Shown: positions 8,328-18,398, counted from the stretch's first letter. The stretch is DNA of 64,000 bases from Methylobacter sp. KS41 (GCA_002862125.1 PHSP01000001.1:62001-126000), one strand, 5' to 3'. The notes: generated by a model not told the origin, from the letters alone. Numbers and translations: made by a program.

Positions 8328-10157
8328 TTATTCAGTCAATGACAGCAAATAGCTGTGAAGATTGTCCGCCTTTTCGTTCAATCCCAATTTCTTGCGGATG
8401 TGCTTTCTGTGGATGCTGACGGTTCCCGGCGAGATATTTAAAGTCTTAGCGATAACTTTAGTGGATAGCCCCTGTCTGACCAATGACGCCACTTGCATTT
8501 CGACCCTGGTTAACTTCTGAAAGGCGGCGGGCAGAGTGGTTGCATGCCCGTAGGATTGCACCAGTTGCTCAAGATTGCTTTCAATAATGCTGATCAGCCG
8601 GGAGGATTGGCGCCGGCCGGCACTTTCTCGCTTCAATTTTTTCAGGAATGGCAAGATAGTTCCCGTAACCTCGCTAGATATCTCATTTTGGGCGTCGGTT
8701 TTGTCCTTTTCCCGGTAATTTAGCAGAACCTTGAGCGCTGAGTTGACATCCGCGGTCTCTTGCTTGAGTTTTTCAAACTCTTCTTTAGTGCTTACTACCT
8801 GATTTTCCATGTGCAAACGGGCATCAAGCAAAATTTTTTCGGCCTGCTTTTGCACCGTGATGTCGGTGAATGTGCCGACATAATGCGTAATGCGCTCATC
8901 ATCGCCGGTAACAGCGGTTACGGTGAGCCATAACGGAAATAACTCGCCATTTTTGCGCTTGTCCCAAATTTCACCATGCCAATAGCCATTGCAATGTACA
9001 GTTGACCACATGGCCTGATAGAAATCCTCGCCATGCAGCCCGGAACTAAGAAAGGATGGGTTCCGGCCTATCAACTCTGCTGGGCTATAACCGGTGATAC
9101 TGCTGAATGCCTGGTTTGCGCGCAAGATCGCTTTATGCGTATCTGTCACAATGATACCTTCCTGCGCTTCAAAGGCTGCGGCGGCAATGCGCAGTGATTG
9201 CTCGGCTTGCTTGCGGTCGGTGATATCCATCTCAACGCCTGCCATCCTCTGGGGATTGCCTTCAATATCGCGATTGATCACTGTACCTCTATCCAATATC
9301 CATGCCCATGATCCAGATTTGGTAGGGACGCGGTATTCGGCCTGAAAAAATGGGGTTAGGCCTGCAAGATGCTCAGCCAGTTTTGCGCGCATGACGGGAA
9401 GGTCCTCGGGGTGAATGCCATTTTTCCATAGCTTAATGTCAGGCTCGATTTCCTCCAGCCGGTAACCGCGTATCCCGGCCCAACGTTTGCTGAAATCGAA
9501 ACGGCCAGCTTGAATATCCCAATGCCATGTGGCCAAGTCAGCAAAAGCCAAGGCCTGGGCTTGGCGTAGTTCGGTTTCCTGCAATGCTTCCTCGGCGGAT
9601 GTCTGATCCCCGGTAATATCTGTGAGAATGATCTGCATCACTTCTGTTGCTTCGTCTTCGTCTATGCAAAGGCAATCCAGGCGTGCATGAAAACTGGTTC
9701 CGTCATCGCGGCGAAGGGCCAGTTCACAATTTTGTTTTCCGCTATGCTGCTTTGCAAGCAAACAATGTCTATGCCAGAGGTCGTCATCTTTGGACTTTAC
9801 ATAGTCGGCGAAACGCCGGTTGATCAGTTTCTCGCGCTCCACGCCCATAATCTTGGCGAATGCCGTATTAACATCTGTAATCAGCCCACCCTCGGTGAGG
9901 GTCAGGTAACCAACAGGGGCTAGATCAAAGAATTGCGAATAACGTTTTCGGGATTCCTCCAAGGCTGCGTACGCGCATCGTAACTCCTCGCACTTCAATT
10001 CCAGTTCGGCCTGGAGCGTTCGGAGTTCATGCAAAAGCTCATCGACTGATGGCGCGGAACTACCTTTGCCATTGTGTGAATCGCTGGCGGACTTCACCTC
10101 TACTCCAGTATATGGTTGCCGGTCAAACTTTTGTTTTGCGTCGTGATTATTGTTCAT
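8328..10157 (-). CDS. PAS-PAS-PAS-LuxR transcriptional regulator
   Basis: A 609-residue cytoplasmic protein. After an N-terminal coiled coil (about 35-70) come three PAS/PAC domains: about 70-185 (FFDLAPVGYLTLTE), 205-320 (RWAGIRGYRLEEIEPD, PAS fold 3 type) and 325-445 (SITGYSPAELIGRNPSFL). A helical linker leads to a LuxR-type HTH at about 545-605 (VASLVRQGLSTKVIAKTLNISPGTVSIHRKHIRKKLGL). No kinase, receiver or membrane segment is present, so it looks like a one-component sensor that binds DNA directly. The signal is unknown; none of the PAS domains shows an obvious heme or flavin signature. Confidence 0.88.
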   Translation of the reverse strand: MNNNHDAKQKFDRQPYTGVEVKSASDSHNGKGSSAPSVDELLHELRTLQAELELKCEELRCAYAALEESRKRYSQFFDLAPVGYLTLTEGGLITDVNTAFAKIMGVEREKLINRRFADYVKSKDDDLWHRHCLLAKQHSGKQNCELALRRDDGTSFHARLDCLCIDEDEATEVMQIILTDITGDQTSAEEALQETELRQAQALAFADLATWHWDIQAGRFDFSKRWAGIRGYRLEEIEPDIKLWKNGIHPEDLPVMRAKLAEHLAGLTPFFQAEYRVPTKSGSWAWILDRGTVINRDIEGNPQRMAGVEMDITDRKQAEQSLRIAAAAFEAQEGIIVTDTHKAILRANQAFSSITGYSPAELIGRNPSFLSSGLHGEDFYQAMWSTVHCNGYWHGEIWDKRKNGELFPLWLTVTAVTGDDERITHYVGTFTDITVQKQAEKILLDARLHMENQVVSTKEEFEKLKQETADVNSALKVLLNYREKDKTDAQNEISSEVTGTILPFLKKLKRESAGRRQSSRLISIIESNLEQLVQSYGHATTLPAAFQKLTRVEMQVASLVRQGLSTKVIAKTLNISPGTVSIHRKHIRKKLGLNEKADNLHSYLLSLTE

Positions 10158-10532
10158 GGTGTCTTTTTGCGGATACCGGCGGAAATAGTAGCCGGTAACT
10201 GAAGAGCTTGTTAAATTAATGATTTATCAAGCGGAATAGAAAATAAATAAACTGTAAATAAGCATAGCTCATAAACCAGCGGGCACCGTTAATGTATGGA
10301 TAGATAGAATAAAAAAGAAAAATAGGTTATACGATGTGAGTAACAGAATTGCAAGCGCATCGAAACACTACATAATAATGAACCCGCCAAAGAACCTCAT
10401 TTGCCGCTTCCAAAAGAAAAAATCATGCGTTCGGCGCTCTATCTGACTAATGCAATGGAGGAACCGGTATCGTGATTTTTTTCAGAAACGGATATTTCGT
10501 GTGAATACTCTCTTCCTTGAGCGCAAGGATTC
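10158..10532. other. Intergenic region, no gene seen
   Basis: A 375-bp AT-rich gap upstream of the PAS-LuxR gene and downstream of the glycosylase gene. It presumably holds the PAS-LuxR promoter. No convincing open frame, repeat or RNA structure was found. Confidence 0.45.
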
Positions 10533-11153
10533 CTAATTTATGTCTTTAATAATTTGTCGCCAGGCCGGATGCTGTTGAAGAGTCGTCAATGCCGAATCCA
10601 GCAGCGCAAGACCCGGTTCGGTCCGGTGCCAGGTCGACGCACCGGACGGATGGGGCAGCGGGATAGCTTCAGCGCAGTGATTGTGAAAAGTGACGGGATA
10701 AAGTTTGCCGACTACATCGTTAAGTTTTTTGACCGGCAATAATTGGCCGATCGCCAGTTTGCCGACCGGCAGGATCAGATCGGGTTTAAGCAAATCAATT
10801 TCCGCCTGCAGCCAGCCCGAGCAATTTTCGATTTCGGCCGGACTGGGCACACGGTCGCCGCCTTTGGGATTTTTTCCCGGAAAACAGCGGCACACCGCAG
10901 CCATGTACACACGCCGCCTAAAAGTCTCTTCATCAACCCCGATACGCTCGAACCATTTGAACAAAGTTTTACCGGCCGTCCAGGCAAAGAGTTTGCCGAA
11001 GCCGCCTTCCTTATCGCCAGGTGCCTGGCCGATCAGCAATATCGGCGACAGTACCGGATTGCCGGCAATGACCGGGCCGGTCATCGCCGGACATCTTAGG
11101 CAGTTCGCCAAGGCGGCGCGGTGGTCGCGCATGAGTTGTTCGCGTAAAAGCAT
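10533..11153 (-). CDS. Uracil-DNA glycosylase family protein (Fe-S type)
   Basis: A 206-residue protein of the uracil-DNA glycosylase superfamily, which removes uracil or related damaged bases from DNA. Motif 1 is IGQAPGDKEGG, closest to family 4/5 (GEGPG-like), and motif 2 is PLPHPSGAS. Four cysteines (18, 21, 88 or 90, 111) have the spacing of the [4Fe-4S] ligands of family 4 enzymes. The usual family 4 catalytic pattern is only partly matched, so substrate range is uncertain. It lies 14 bp downstream of the exonuclease III gene, forming a likely base-excision-repair operon. Confidence 0.85.
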   Translation of the reverse strand: MLLREQLMRDHRAALANCLRCPAMTGPVIAGNPVLSPILLIGQAPGDKEGGFGKLFAWTAGKTLFKWFERIGVDEETFRRRVYMAAVCRCFPGKNPKGGDRVPSPAEIENCSGWLQAEIDLLKPDLILPVGKLAIGQLLPVKKLNDVVGKLYPVTFHNHCAEAIPLPHPSGASTWHRTEPGLALLDSALTTLQQHPAWRQIIKDIN

Positions 11154-11167
11154 TGGGAGTCTTGATC

Positions 11168-11932
11168 TTAAAGATCAATCTCGATGCCGACCGGGCAATG
11201 ATCCGATCCGGTAACGTCCGGCAGAATAAAAGCCTGTTTCACTTTCCCGGCCAGCGCTTTGCTGGTCAATACATAATCGATCCGCCAGCCGACGTTTCTT
11301 GACCTGGCGCCGCCGCGGAGACTCCACCAGCTATAGGCGACGGTGTCCGGATGAAAATGCCGGAAGGTATCGACCAGTCCGGCATCGAGAAAACGGCTGA
11401 AACCGTCGATTTCAACCTGGGTATATCCGGCTGATTTATTGTAATTCGGCTTCGGACGAGCGATATCGATTTCCCGGTGAGCGACATTGAAATCGCCACA
11501 AGCGATCAGCGGTTTTTTGCTTTGCAGTTGCCGGCAATAGGCCAGAAACTCCATATCCCAGTTGTGCCGGTAATCAAGCCGCGCCAATTCCTCGCCCGAA
11601 TTCGGCACGTAAACATCGAGCAGAAAGAACTGCTCGAACTCGGCGACGATCACGCGGCCTTCCCGGTCGTGCTCGTCAATGCCGATATCGTTGATGATTT
11701 GCAGCGGCTCATGCCGGGATAAAATCGTGACGCCGGAATAGCCCTTGCGTTCAGCGCAGTTGGAATAAATGCGGTAGTTGTCAATGCCTTCCAGCGCCTT
11801 GTCAATCTGATCGGCCTGAGCCTTGGTTTCCTGCAGCAGAATGAAGTCGGCATCGAGCCGCTCGAGCGTTTCGGCAAAGCCTTTGCCTTGTACCGAGCGA
11901 ATGCCGTTGACATTCCAGGAAATAATTTTCAT
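11168..11932 (-). CDS. xthA: Exonuclease III / AP endonuclease
   Basis: The 254-residue protein matches the whole length of bacterial exonuclease III. Motifs are MKIISWNVNGIRS at the start, LLQETKAQ with the metal-binding Glu, CGDFNVAHREID with catalytic Asp/Asn, and the terminal SDHCPVGIEI with the catalytic His. It cleaves DNA at abasic sites, the product of glycosylases such as its downstream neighbour, and also trims 3' ends. Confidence 0.94.
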   Translation of the reverse strand: MKIISWNVNGIRSVQGKGFAETLERLDADFILLQETKAQADQIDKALEGIDNYRIYSNCAERKGYSGVTILSRHEPLQIINDIGIDEHDREGRVIVAEFEQFFLLDVYVPNSGEELARLDYRHNWDMEFLAYCRQLQSKKPLIACGDFNVAHREIDIARPKPNYNKSAGYTQVEIDGFSRFLDAGLVDTFRHFHPDTVAYSWWSLRGGARSRNVGWRIDYVLTSKALAGKVKQAFILPDVTGSDHCPVGIEIDL

Positions 11933-12237
11933 GCGATGATTCCGTCTGATGGGTTTAAGGTTAAGTATTCAATAGTAAAATGCGCTTGGCTGCTATTGTA
12001 ACCTTCTGCTTATTGGCTAACCAGACGTTTTCAGAATGAATCCTGCGTAAGGCGGAACGCGGTAGCGGTTCCACCGAATGATGGCGAATCGCCTAACGGC
12101 ATCCGCCCTACGATGGCAAAATATTTTTTGAGTGTTTTCCGGTGAAAACAGCGGGCGAAAGTAACCGCATGATTGACTCTTCCCTCATTCCGTATACCAT
12201 TCCAGTACTTTGATCACTATCCGTCAGGCAGCCTTCC
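11933..12237. other. Intergenic region with palindromic repeat
   Basis: About 305 bp between the divergent xthA (-) and the CoA-ligase-like gene (+). It should contain promoters for both. Apart from the repeat at 12044-12076 and a trailing CATCCGCCCTACG segment, no gene or site was recognised. Confidence 0.45.
12044..12076. repeat. Intergenic palindrome related to 13831-13858
   Basis: TGCGTAAGGCGGAAC and GCGGTTCCACCG form an imperfect hairpin (GGCGGAAC pairing with GTTCCACC). The same words occur in the opposite orientation at 13831-13868 (GGTTCCGCCTTACGCGGG), so the two flank the 12238-13743 gene. This looks like a dispersed REP-like element. Confidence 0.55.
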
Positions 12238-13743
12238 ATGTCCGCTTCGCTTACTCAGCCATCCAACGACGTTTTTGAACACTTCATCTCTACACCACTG
12301 AATACGCTTCTGGCGGAACATCAGGCAATCAATCCCGAAAATAAGGTTCTGGCCCTGTTTCACCGCTGCGCGGCGGAGGTTCCCGCCTACCGCCGGTTTC
12401 TGGAAACACGGAACATAAATCCCGAGGAGATTACTTCTTTTCCGGCATTCCAAGGTTTACCACTGATGGGTAAAGCCGATTACATGCAGGTTTATCCGCT
12501 GCCGGAACGTTGTTTCGGCGGCAGTCTCAGAGGCTCTGACCGGGTGGCGGTGTCTTCCGGTTCCACGGGTCAGCCGACATTCTGGCCTCGTTCGGTTATG
12601 CATGAAATTGACGTAGCGCTGCGTTTCGAGCAGGTATTTTCCGACAGTTTCCACGCCCATGAGCGCAGCACGCTGGCCGTGGTTTGCTTCGCTTTGGGCA
12701 ACTGGGTGGGCGGTTTGTATACGACCTCGTGCTGCTGGCATCTGGCGCGCAAGGGTTACCCGCTGATGGTGGCGACGCCCGGCAACAACAAAGCGGAAAT
12801 CTTCCGGGTAGTGCGAGAAATGGCGCCCCATTTCGAGCAAACGGTGCTGCTGGGTTATCCGCCTTTTGTAAAAGACGTGATCGACGCGGGCGCTGCGGAA
12901 GGAATTGACTGGCCCCGTTATAAACCAAAACTGGTCTTTGCAGGCGAAGTATTTAGCGAGGAATGGCGCAGTTTGATGTGCCAGCGCATAGGTTCGGCGT
13001 CGCTCTGCCATGATTCCGCTTCGCTATACGGAACTGCCGACGGCGGCGTGCTCGGCAATGAAACGCCGCTCAGCATCGCCATCCGCCGCTGGCTGGCGGA
13101 GCATCCCGAAGCCGCCCGTTCCCTGTTCGGCGAATCACGGTTGCCGACGCTGGTGCAATACGACCCGGCCAGCCGGTTCTTTGAAACGCATGAAGGCACG
13201 CTGGTGGTTTCCGGGGAGAATAGCGTGCCTTTGGTGCGCTATCACATTGCCGACAAGGGCGGCGTGGTAAGTTACGAAGAAATGTGGAGTTTCCTGAGCA
13301 AATATGGGGTGCGGTCTCCCGGCGAGCTGGGCCTGAACAAGGAATTTCAGCCGCGCAACTTGCCGTTTGTCTATGTGTTCGGGCGGGCGGATTTCACCGT
13401 GTCCTATTACGGTGCCAATATTTATCCGGAGAACGTCACGGTCGGTCTGGAACAGCCGGAAATCATGACTTGGGTCACCGGCAAATTTGTGCTGGAAACG
13501 CGGGAAAATGAAGACGGCGACAAGTATCTGCACATCGCCGTGGAACTGTTACCCGGCATCGAGTTCAATCCAGTGATGGAACCCGTAATAGCCGCGTCCA
13601 TTCGAGCGCAGTTATTACGCCTTAATAGCGAGTTCGCCAATTATACGCCTGCGGAGAAGCAACTGCCCAAAGTTACCTTGCACTCTTTTACAGATGCGGA
13701 ATATTTCCCGGCGGGAGTGAAACACCGCTATACCCGTAGATAA
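12238..13743 (+). CDS. Phenylacetate-CoA ligase-like AMP-forming enzyme
   Basis: A 501-residue protein of the ANL (adenylate-forming) superfamily, closest in layout to the phenylacetate-CoA ligase/CapK group. The phosphate-binding loop is VSSGSTGQPTFWPRS at about 102-116; later motifs are LFAGEVFSEEWRSL and VRYHIADKGG, with FVYVFGRADFTVSYYGANIYPENV corresponding to the hinge region. The family activates carboxylic acids with ATP to acyl-AMP. The substrate cannot be read from sequence; neighbours give no pathway. A hairpin near 13831 may end the transcript. Confidence 0.75.
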   Translation: MSASLTQPSNDVFEHFISTPLNTLLAEHQAINPENKVLALFHRCAAEVPAYRRFLETRNINPEEITSFPAFQGLPLMGKADYMQVYPLPERCFGGSLRGSDRVAVSSGSTGQPTFWPRSVMHEIDVALRFEQVFSDSFHAHERSTLAVVCFALGNWVGGLYTTSCCWHLARKGYPLMVATPGNNKAEIFRVVREMAPHFEQTVLLGYPPFVKDVIDAGAAEGIDWPRYKPKLVFAGEVFSEEWRSLMCQRIGSASLCHDSASLYGTADGGVLGNETPLSIAIRRWLAEHPEAARSLFGESRLPTLVQYDPASRFFETHEGTLVVSGENSVPLVRYHIADKGGVVSYEEMWSFLSKYGVRSPGELGLNKEFQPRNLPFVYVFGRADFTVSYYGANIYPENVTVGLEQPEIMTWVTGKFVLETRENEDGDKYLHIAVELLPGIEFNPVMEPVIAASIRAQLLRLNSEFANYTPAEKQLPKVTLHSFTDAEYFPAGVKHRYTRR

Positions 13744-13830
13744 CATTGCGCACAACGATGGGACTCAATGAAAGCCTTGGATTGCATAAACCCAGTGAAA
13801 CCATCAGGCGCCATGGCCCAAACTCCATTC

Positions 13831-13858
13831 GGCGGAACCCGATAAAGACGGTTCCGCC
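13831..13858. repeat. Palindrome, possible terminator
   Basis: GGCGGAACC, a 10-nt loop and GGTTCCGCC form a perfect 9-bp stem about 90 bp after the CoA-ligase-like stop, followed by TTACGCGGGTT. It shares sequence with 12044-12076 in inverse orientation. Confidence 0.6.
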
Positions 13859-14009
13859 TTACGCGGGTTGTTAATCCTCATTATGCCCACATTGTAACAA
13901 AGTAGTGGATGACAATGATGCCTTTCATGCGGCGCAATACGGCTATCGCCTATTGCGCCCTATGGATTGCACCTTACCGGGTTTCGCGCAGGTCGCCTCG
14001 AACGCGGGG

Positions 14010-14524
14010 TTAGGCGGCATTTGCATTTCCATGGTGCGTAGTAGCCCAAGATACATAACTGTTCAATTCTTCAGAGGAAATTAGTTTGGTATCTCGGGAG
14101 GTTTCTAAGTCGCTTTCATACTGGCTTCTCCAACAAGCCCATTCAAGCCCGACTGCCAACTCGGAAAAGATGATTCGACCAAGACCAGTTCCCCTTTCGT
14201 CCAAGGCTTCACGATACTTTAGGACTGAGGCAAGCAGCAAATTTGGAGGAATATAGGTGCGACTTTCAAGCTCGAACGTACCGTCAGAATAGGAATACTT
14301 CCCCAGGGGAATGCACCATGCGTATGAGCGCCACGTGAGTGTACGTAATTGATGCCGAAGGCACGCAGGATGCCAAGCAATTCATCTTCGCCCACGTAAC
14401 GGCGAATAACACCATCTGCCATAAGCGCGATGGCGGTGGCGAATGGCCTTCCAGCAGCAGACTTACAGTTGCGGCCAAGTTCTACGAGGTCAATCAGTGG
14501 TTCGGAAAGCAAGGTAGTCGTCAT
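14010..14524 (-). pseudogene. Frameshifted gene of unknown function
   Basis: Two overlapping minus-strand frames together read as one protein of about 171 residues. The first (14219-14524) runs from MTTTLLSEPLIDL to GAHTHGAFPWG and then turns into unlikely sequence; the next frame continues naturally as KYSYSDGTFELESRTYIPP and on to LKYREALDERGTGLGR (end at 14010). One extra G in the run at about 14300-14306 would restore a single frame. It may be a genuine one-base deletion or a sequencing error in a C/G run. I do not recognise the family. Confidence 0.6.
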
Positions 14525-14820
14525 ATGCGCTGGATTGTTGCCGCCTAACTATAATTAGGCAACCTAGTAGACGCAAAACATTGCGTCATGGGTTTACCTA
14601 TTGACTTGTAAAAATTAAAAACCACTTATATTTAATTTGCTTGCATAAATATATGCATACCCTAAATAAAAGCAAGCGGCATGATCAAATACCATGGCAC
14701 GCAAATCCTATATTTATCCACGAAAAACTAAGGATGAACTAAGTGAAGCGCAGCCCATCAATCACGAATGATGGGCTTCATTAGAGATTCCTAAAGGTAC
14801 GCGGTGCGTACCCTACAGGG
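14525..14820. other. Intergenic region with two hairpins
   Basis: Two hairpins lie downstream of sdhE (minus strand): 14752-14777 (AGCCCATCA, loop, TGATGGGCT, perfect 9-bp stem) and 14796-14812 (GGTACGC-GGT-GCGTACC). Either could end the sdh transcript; the second, followed by CTAC, resembles the other dispersed palindromes. A further stem GACGCAA/TTGCGTC sits near 14570. Confidence 0.5.
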
Positions 14821-15054
14821 TTATCCTGCCCTAATCTTCCCAACCAACGACTTCATTGCCGCCGCGTCAACATCCAACTCGCCCAGTAAAATCCCTATCA
14901 ACTCATCATCCTCCAGCGCCAATAACTCAACAAACAGCGCTTTCTCTTCATCATCCGCCTCCAAATACCCCGAATCCAGGTAGCGCAGCAACAAAAAGTC
15001 AAGCTCTTTGGCGCCGCGCCGGCATTGCCAACGCAGCCTGGCGAGGCCATTCAT
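14821..15054 (-). CDS. sdhE: Succinate dehydrogenase assembly factor 2
   Basis: A 77-residue acidic helical protein containing the RGxxE-type motif in CRRGAKELD. SdhE promotes covalent attachment of FAD to SdhA. Its start overlaps the sdhB stop (TAATG), placing it last in the sdhCDAB-sdhE operon, the usual gammaproteobacterial arrangement. Confidence 0.92.
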   Translation of the reverse strand: MNGLARLRWQCRRGAKELDFLLLRYLDSGYLEADDEEKALFVELLALEDDELIGILLGELDVDAAAMKSLVGKIRAG

Positions 15055-15839
15055 TATCCCAGTTTTCTCTGGACCATCAGTTTTTTGGTTTCGGCGATGG
15101 CTAAGGCGGGATTCAAGCCTTTAGGACAAGTGTCGGTGCAGTTCATGATGGTATGGCAGCGGTACAATTTAAACGGGTCTTCCAATTCGTCGAGGCGTTC
15201 CCCGGTGTTTTCGTCACGGCTGTCCGCCAGCCAGCGATAGGCTTGCAGCAACACGGCTGGACCCAGATAGCGCTCGCTGTTCCACCAGTAGCTGGGGCAA
15301 CTGGTTGAGCAGCAGGCGCACATAACGCACTCATATAAACCGTCCAGTTTTGCGCGGTCCTCCTTGCTTTGCAGGCGTTCGCTATCAGCCGGAGCAGGGG
15401 TTTGCGTTTCTATCCAGGGTTTGATGGAGGCGTATTGCGCGTAAAAATGCGTCATATCCGGCACCAGGTCCTTGACCACCTGCATGTGCGGAAGAGGGAA
15501 AATTTTGATGGCGCCGGGATAAGAATCGATGGCTTTAGTACAAGCCAGGGTATTTTTACCGTTGATATTCATCGAACATGAACCGCACACCCCTTCACGG
15601 CAGGAACGCCTGAAGGTCAGGGTGCTGTCAATCTCATTCTTGATTTTCAGAATGGCGTCCAGCACCATTGGCCCGCAATGGTCCATATCCAGTTCATAAT
15701 TATCGATGCGAGGATTTTCACCGGAATCAGGGTCCCATCGATAGACTTCAAAACGTCGTATATTTTTTGCGCCCTCGGGCGCTTTAAAGGTTTTGCCTTC
15801 GGTCAATACCGAATTTTTCGGCAAGGTGAACTCAGCCAT
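15054..15839 (-). CDS. sdhB: Succinate dehydrogenase iron-sulfur subunit
   Basis: A 261-residue subunit with the [2Fe-2S] motif CREGVCGSC and later cysteines, and the C-terminal clusters [16 protein letters not shown] and [17 protein letters not shown] that bind the [4Fe-4S] and [3Fe-4S] centres. It passes electrons from SdhA flavin to quinone in the membrane. Its stop overlaps the sdhE start and its start touches the sdhA stop. Confidence 0.96.
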   Translation of the reverse strand: MAEFTLPKNSVLTEGKTFKAPEGAKNIRRFEVYRWDPDSGENPRIDNYELDMDHCGPMVLDAILKIKNEIDSTLTFRRSCREGVCGSCSMNINGKNTLACTKAIDSYPGAIKIFPLPHMQVVKDLVPDMTHFYAQYASIKPWIETQTPAPADSERLQSKEDRAKLDGLYECVMCACCSTSCPSYWWNSERYLGPAVLLQAYRWLADSRDENTGERLDELEDPFKLYRCHTIMNCTDTCPKGLNPALAIAETKKLMVQRKLG

Positions 15840-17623
15840 TAGTAAACCCTCTCTTTGGGTGGAATAACATCAACTTCGCCGGTTAAGGTATATAAATGCA
15901 CGGGGCGGTAATCGATTTTTATTTCATCGTCAACCAGCCATGTCAGGGTATGTTTTAGCCAGTTGGCGTCATCGCGGTTTGGATAATCTTCCCGCGCATG
16001 CCCGCCCCGGCTTTCCTGCCGGTTAGCGGCGGCATTAATCGCCACGCTGGCTTGACCGAGCAGATTATCCAGCTCCAAGGTTTCAACCAGATCGGTATTC
16101 CAGATCAGGGATTTGTCTTTTATGCCCACATCGGCAAACGACTGCCGGGTTTCCGCCATTGCTGCGATTCCTTCATCCAGTGTGGATTGGGTTCTGAATA
16201 CCGCCGCTTTGGCTTGCATGATTTTCTGCATGTCCAGGCGAATTTCCGAAGTGCTGCGGCTGCCGCTGGCGTTGCGGATTTTATCAAAACGGGCAAGCGC
16301 TTTATCACAAGCGCTCTTGGCCAACGGCTTTTGCGCGGTTCCGGGTTTGATCAGTTCCGCGCAGCGGATGGCTGCGGACCGGCCGAATACGACTAAATCC
16401 AGCAGTGAGTTTGAACCCAGCCGGTTAGCGCCGTGGACTGATACACACGCCGCTTCGCCGATTGCCATCAATCCCGGCACGACTTTATCGGGATTACCGC
16501 CGTCCAGCGTCACCACTTCCGCTTTATAGTTGGTTGGTATGCCGCCCATGTTGTAATGCACGGTAGGCAGCACGGGAATGGGTTCTTTGGTGACATCAAC
16601 ACCGGCAAAAATTCTCGAGGATTCGGCGATTCCGGGCAGGCGTTCGTGGATTATCGTTGGGTCCAGATGCTCGATGTGCAAATAAATATGATCTTTAAGT
16701 TTGCCTACACCACGCCCCTCGTGAATTTCAATGGTCATGGCGCGGCTGACTACGTCGCGCGAGGCCAAATCCTTGGCGTGCGGCGCATATCTTTCCATGA
16801 AACGCTCGCCTTCCGAATTCGTCAGGTAACCGCCCTCGCCTCTTACCCCTTCGGTGATTAAACAGCCGGAGCCATAAATTCCGGTCGGGTGAAACTGGAT
16901 AAATTCCATATCCTGCAACGGCAAACCAGCGCGTAACACCATCGCATTGCCATCGCCCGTTACGGTATGGGCCGAAGTGCAGGAAAAGTAGCTGCGCCCG
17001 TAACCGCCAGTCGCCAGTACGGTAACATGCGCTTTGAATAAATGCAGCGAGCCGTCGTCAAGACACCACGCCAGGACGCCACGGCATTCATCATCCTCCA
17101 TGATCAAGTCGAGCACGATATACTCGACGAAGAACTCGGCATTATGCTTTAACGCCTGCTGATACAAGGTATGCAAAATGGCATGACCGGTTTTATCAGC
17201 CGCCGCGCAAGTGCGCTGCGCCTGGCCTTTGCCGTAATGGGTCGTCATGCCGCCGAAGGCGCGTTGATATATTTTGCCTTCAGGCGTTCTGGAAAAAGGC
17301 ACGCCGTAATGTTCCAGTTCGATAACCGCAGCCATTGCTTCACGGCACATGTATTCAATGGCATCCTGGTCGCCCAGCCAGTCAGAACCCTTGACCGTAT
17401 CGTACATGTGAAAACGCCAGTCATCCTCGCCCATATTGCCTAAAGCGGCGCTGATGCCGCCTTGAGCGGCAACGGTATGACTGCGGGTTGGAAATACTTT
17501 GGTAAGACAGGCCGTTTTCAGGCCTTTTTCCGCCATGCCGAATGTGGCGCGAAGCCCCGCGCCGCCTGCGCCCACTACAACCACATCATACGCATGTTCA
17601 ATTATTTTATAATCCGACGACAT
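15839..17623 (-). CDS. sdhA: Succinate dehydrogenase flavoprotein subunit
   Basis: A full-length 594-residue subunit. The FAD-binding GAGGAGL motif is near residue 18, the flavinylation histidine is in [12 protein letters not shown] (H49), and the active-site segments [10 protein letters not shown] and [11 protein letters not shown] are present. It oxidises succinate to fumarate at the inner face of the membrane, serving both the TCA cycle and the respiratory chain. Confidence 0.97.
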   Translation of the reverse strand: MSSDYKIIEHAYDVVVVGAGGAGLRATFGMAEKGLKTACLTKVFPTRSHTVAAQGGISAALGNMGEDDWRFHMYDTVKGSDWLGDQDAIEYMCREAMAAVIELEHYGVPFSRTPEGKIYQRAFGGMTTHYGKGQAQRTCAAADKTGHAILHTLYQQALKHNAEFFVEYIVLDLIMEDDECRGVLAWCLDDGSLHLFKAHVTVLATGGYGRSYFSCTSAHTVTGDGNAMVLRAGLPLQDMEFIQFHPTGIYGSGCLITEGVRGEGGYLTNSEGERFMERYAPHAKDLASRDVVSRAMTIEIHEGRGVGKLKDHIYLHIEHLDPTIIHERLPGIAESSRIFAGVDVTKEPIPVLPTVHYNMGGIPTNYKAEVVTLDGGNPDKVVPGLMAIGEAACVSVHGANRLGSNSLLDLVVFGRSAAIRCAELIKPGTAQKPLAKSACDKALARFDKIRNASGSRSTSEIRLDMQKIMQAKAAVFRTQSTLDEGIAAMAETRQSFADVGIKDKSLIWNTDLVETLELDNLLGQASVAINAAANRQESRGGHAREDYPNRDDANWLKHTLTWLVDDEIKIDYRPVHLYTLTGEVDVIPPKERVY

Positions 17624-17626
17624 AAG

Positions 17627-18013
17627 TTATCCTATTAATAGTGTACGAAACACCGCAATCAACGCCGTCAGCGCCAGCAACAGAAAACTTAAGTTTACCG
17701 CCCAGACTGCAACAATTTTGATACCTTCAGCGGCAATATAATCTTCAATAACGACCTGCAAACCCAGAGCGGCGTGATAAAAAACGGCAAGCACCCAAGC
17801 CACCATGCAAACGGTATTCAATGGCGACGCCAGCCACGCTACCGTTTGTTGATAAGGCGCGTTTATGCTTAAATGGAGAAAAGTGATTAACCAAAAGGAT
17901 AAGATAATCAGCGCAACTGCTGAGACACGCTGCATCCACCAATGAGTAGTTCCCGATTTTGCGGAACCAAGTCCGCGAACCTTGGCTAATGGCGATCTAA
18001 AATCCATGTTCAC
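17627..18013 (-). CDS. sdhD: Succinate dehydrogenase membrane anchor subunit D
   Basis: A 128-residue protein with three membrane segments (about 28-50, 62-84, 100-124), and the conserved HWWMQRVSAVAL and YHAALGLQVVIEDY containing the heme b ligand histidine. It anchors SdhAB and forms part of the quinone site with SdhC. Only 3 bp separate it from sdhA. Confidence 0.93.
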   Translation of the reverse strand: MNMDFRSPLAKVRGLGSAKSGTTHWWMQRVSAVALIILSFWLITFLHLSINAPYQQTVAWLASPLNTVCMVAWVLAVFYHAALGLQVVIEDYIAAEGIKIVAVWAVNLSFLLLALTALIAVFRTLLIG

Positions 18014-18020
18014 TCCTCAC

Positions 18021-18398
18021 TCAGACAAATAGTAATGTGATTAGGGTAAGAACGAGTGAGGCACTCAGTTCAATGATTGCATAACGACTCAGGGTATCCC
18101 GGTCAAAACTTTTACCTGTATCCCAGATTAAATGACGCACGCCGTGACATAAATGAAAAAAAAGCGCGTAAATAAATCCCCAATAAATCAGTTTTATCAG
18201 CCACAGGCTCATTAAAGCTTGCATTGCTGCGTATGAGCTTGCGCCGCCGACAAGCGATGAAATGATATAGACAAAAAAGATCAATCCGGCGGACAACAAC
18301 ACGCCAGTCATGCGGTGGGTGATAGAAATGACGCCAGTTACAGGCAGTTTGTAGACTTGGAGATGTGGTGAAATGGGTCTGTTAGTGTTGGTTGCCAT
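18021..18398 (-). CDS. sdhC: Succinate dehydrogenase cytochrome b556 subunit C
   Basis: A 125-residue protein with the family opening NRPISPHLQVYKLP, then SITHRMTGVLLSAG, three membrane helices and HLCHGVRHLIWD with the heme-ligand histidine. The start at 18398 (MATNTNRP) fits the family length; in-frame ATGs at 18425 and 18422 would add nine residues, and no strong ribosome-binding site decides. It heads the sdhCDAB-sdhE operon. Confidence 0.93.
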   Translation of the reverse strand: MATNTNRPISPHLQVYKLPVTGVISITHRMTGVLLSAGLIFFVYIISSLVGGASSYAAMQALMSLWLIKLIYWGFIYALFFHLCHGVRHLIWDTGKSFDRDTLSRYAIIELSASLVLTLITLLFV

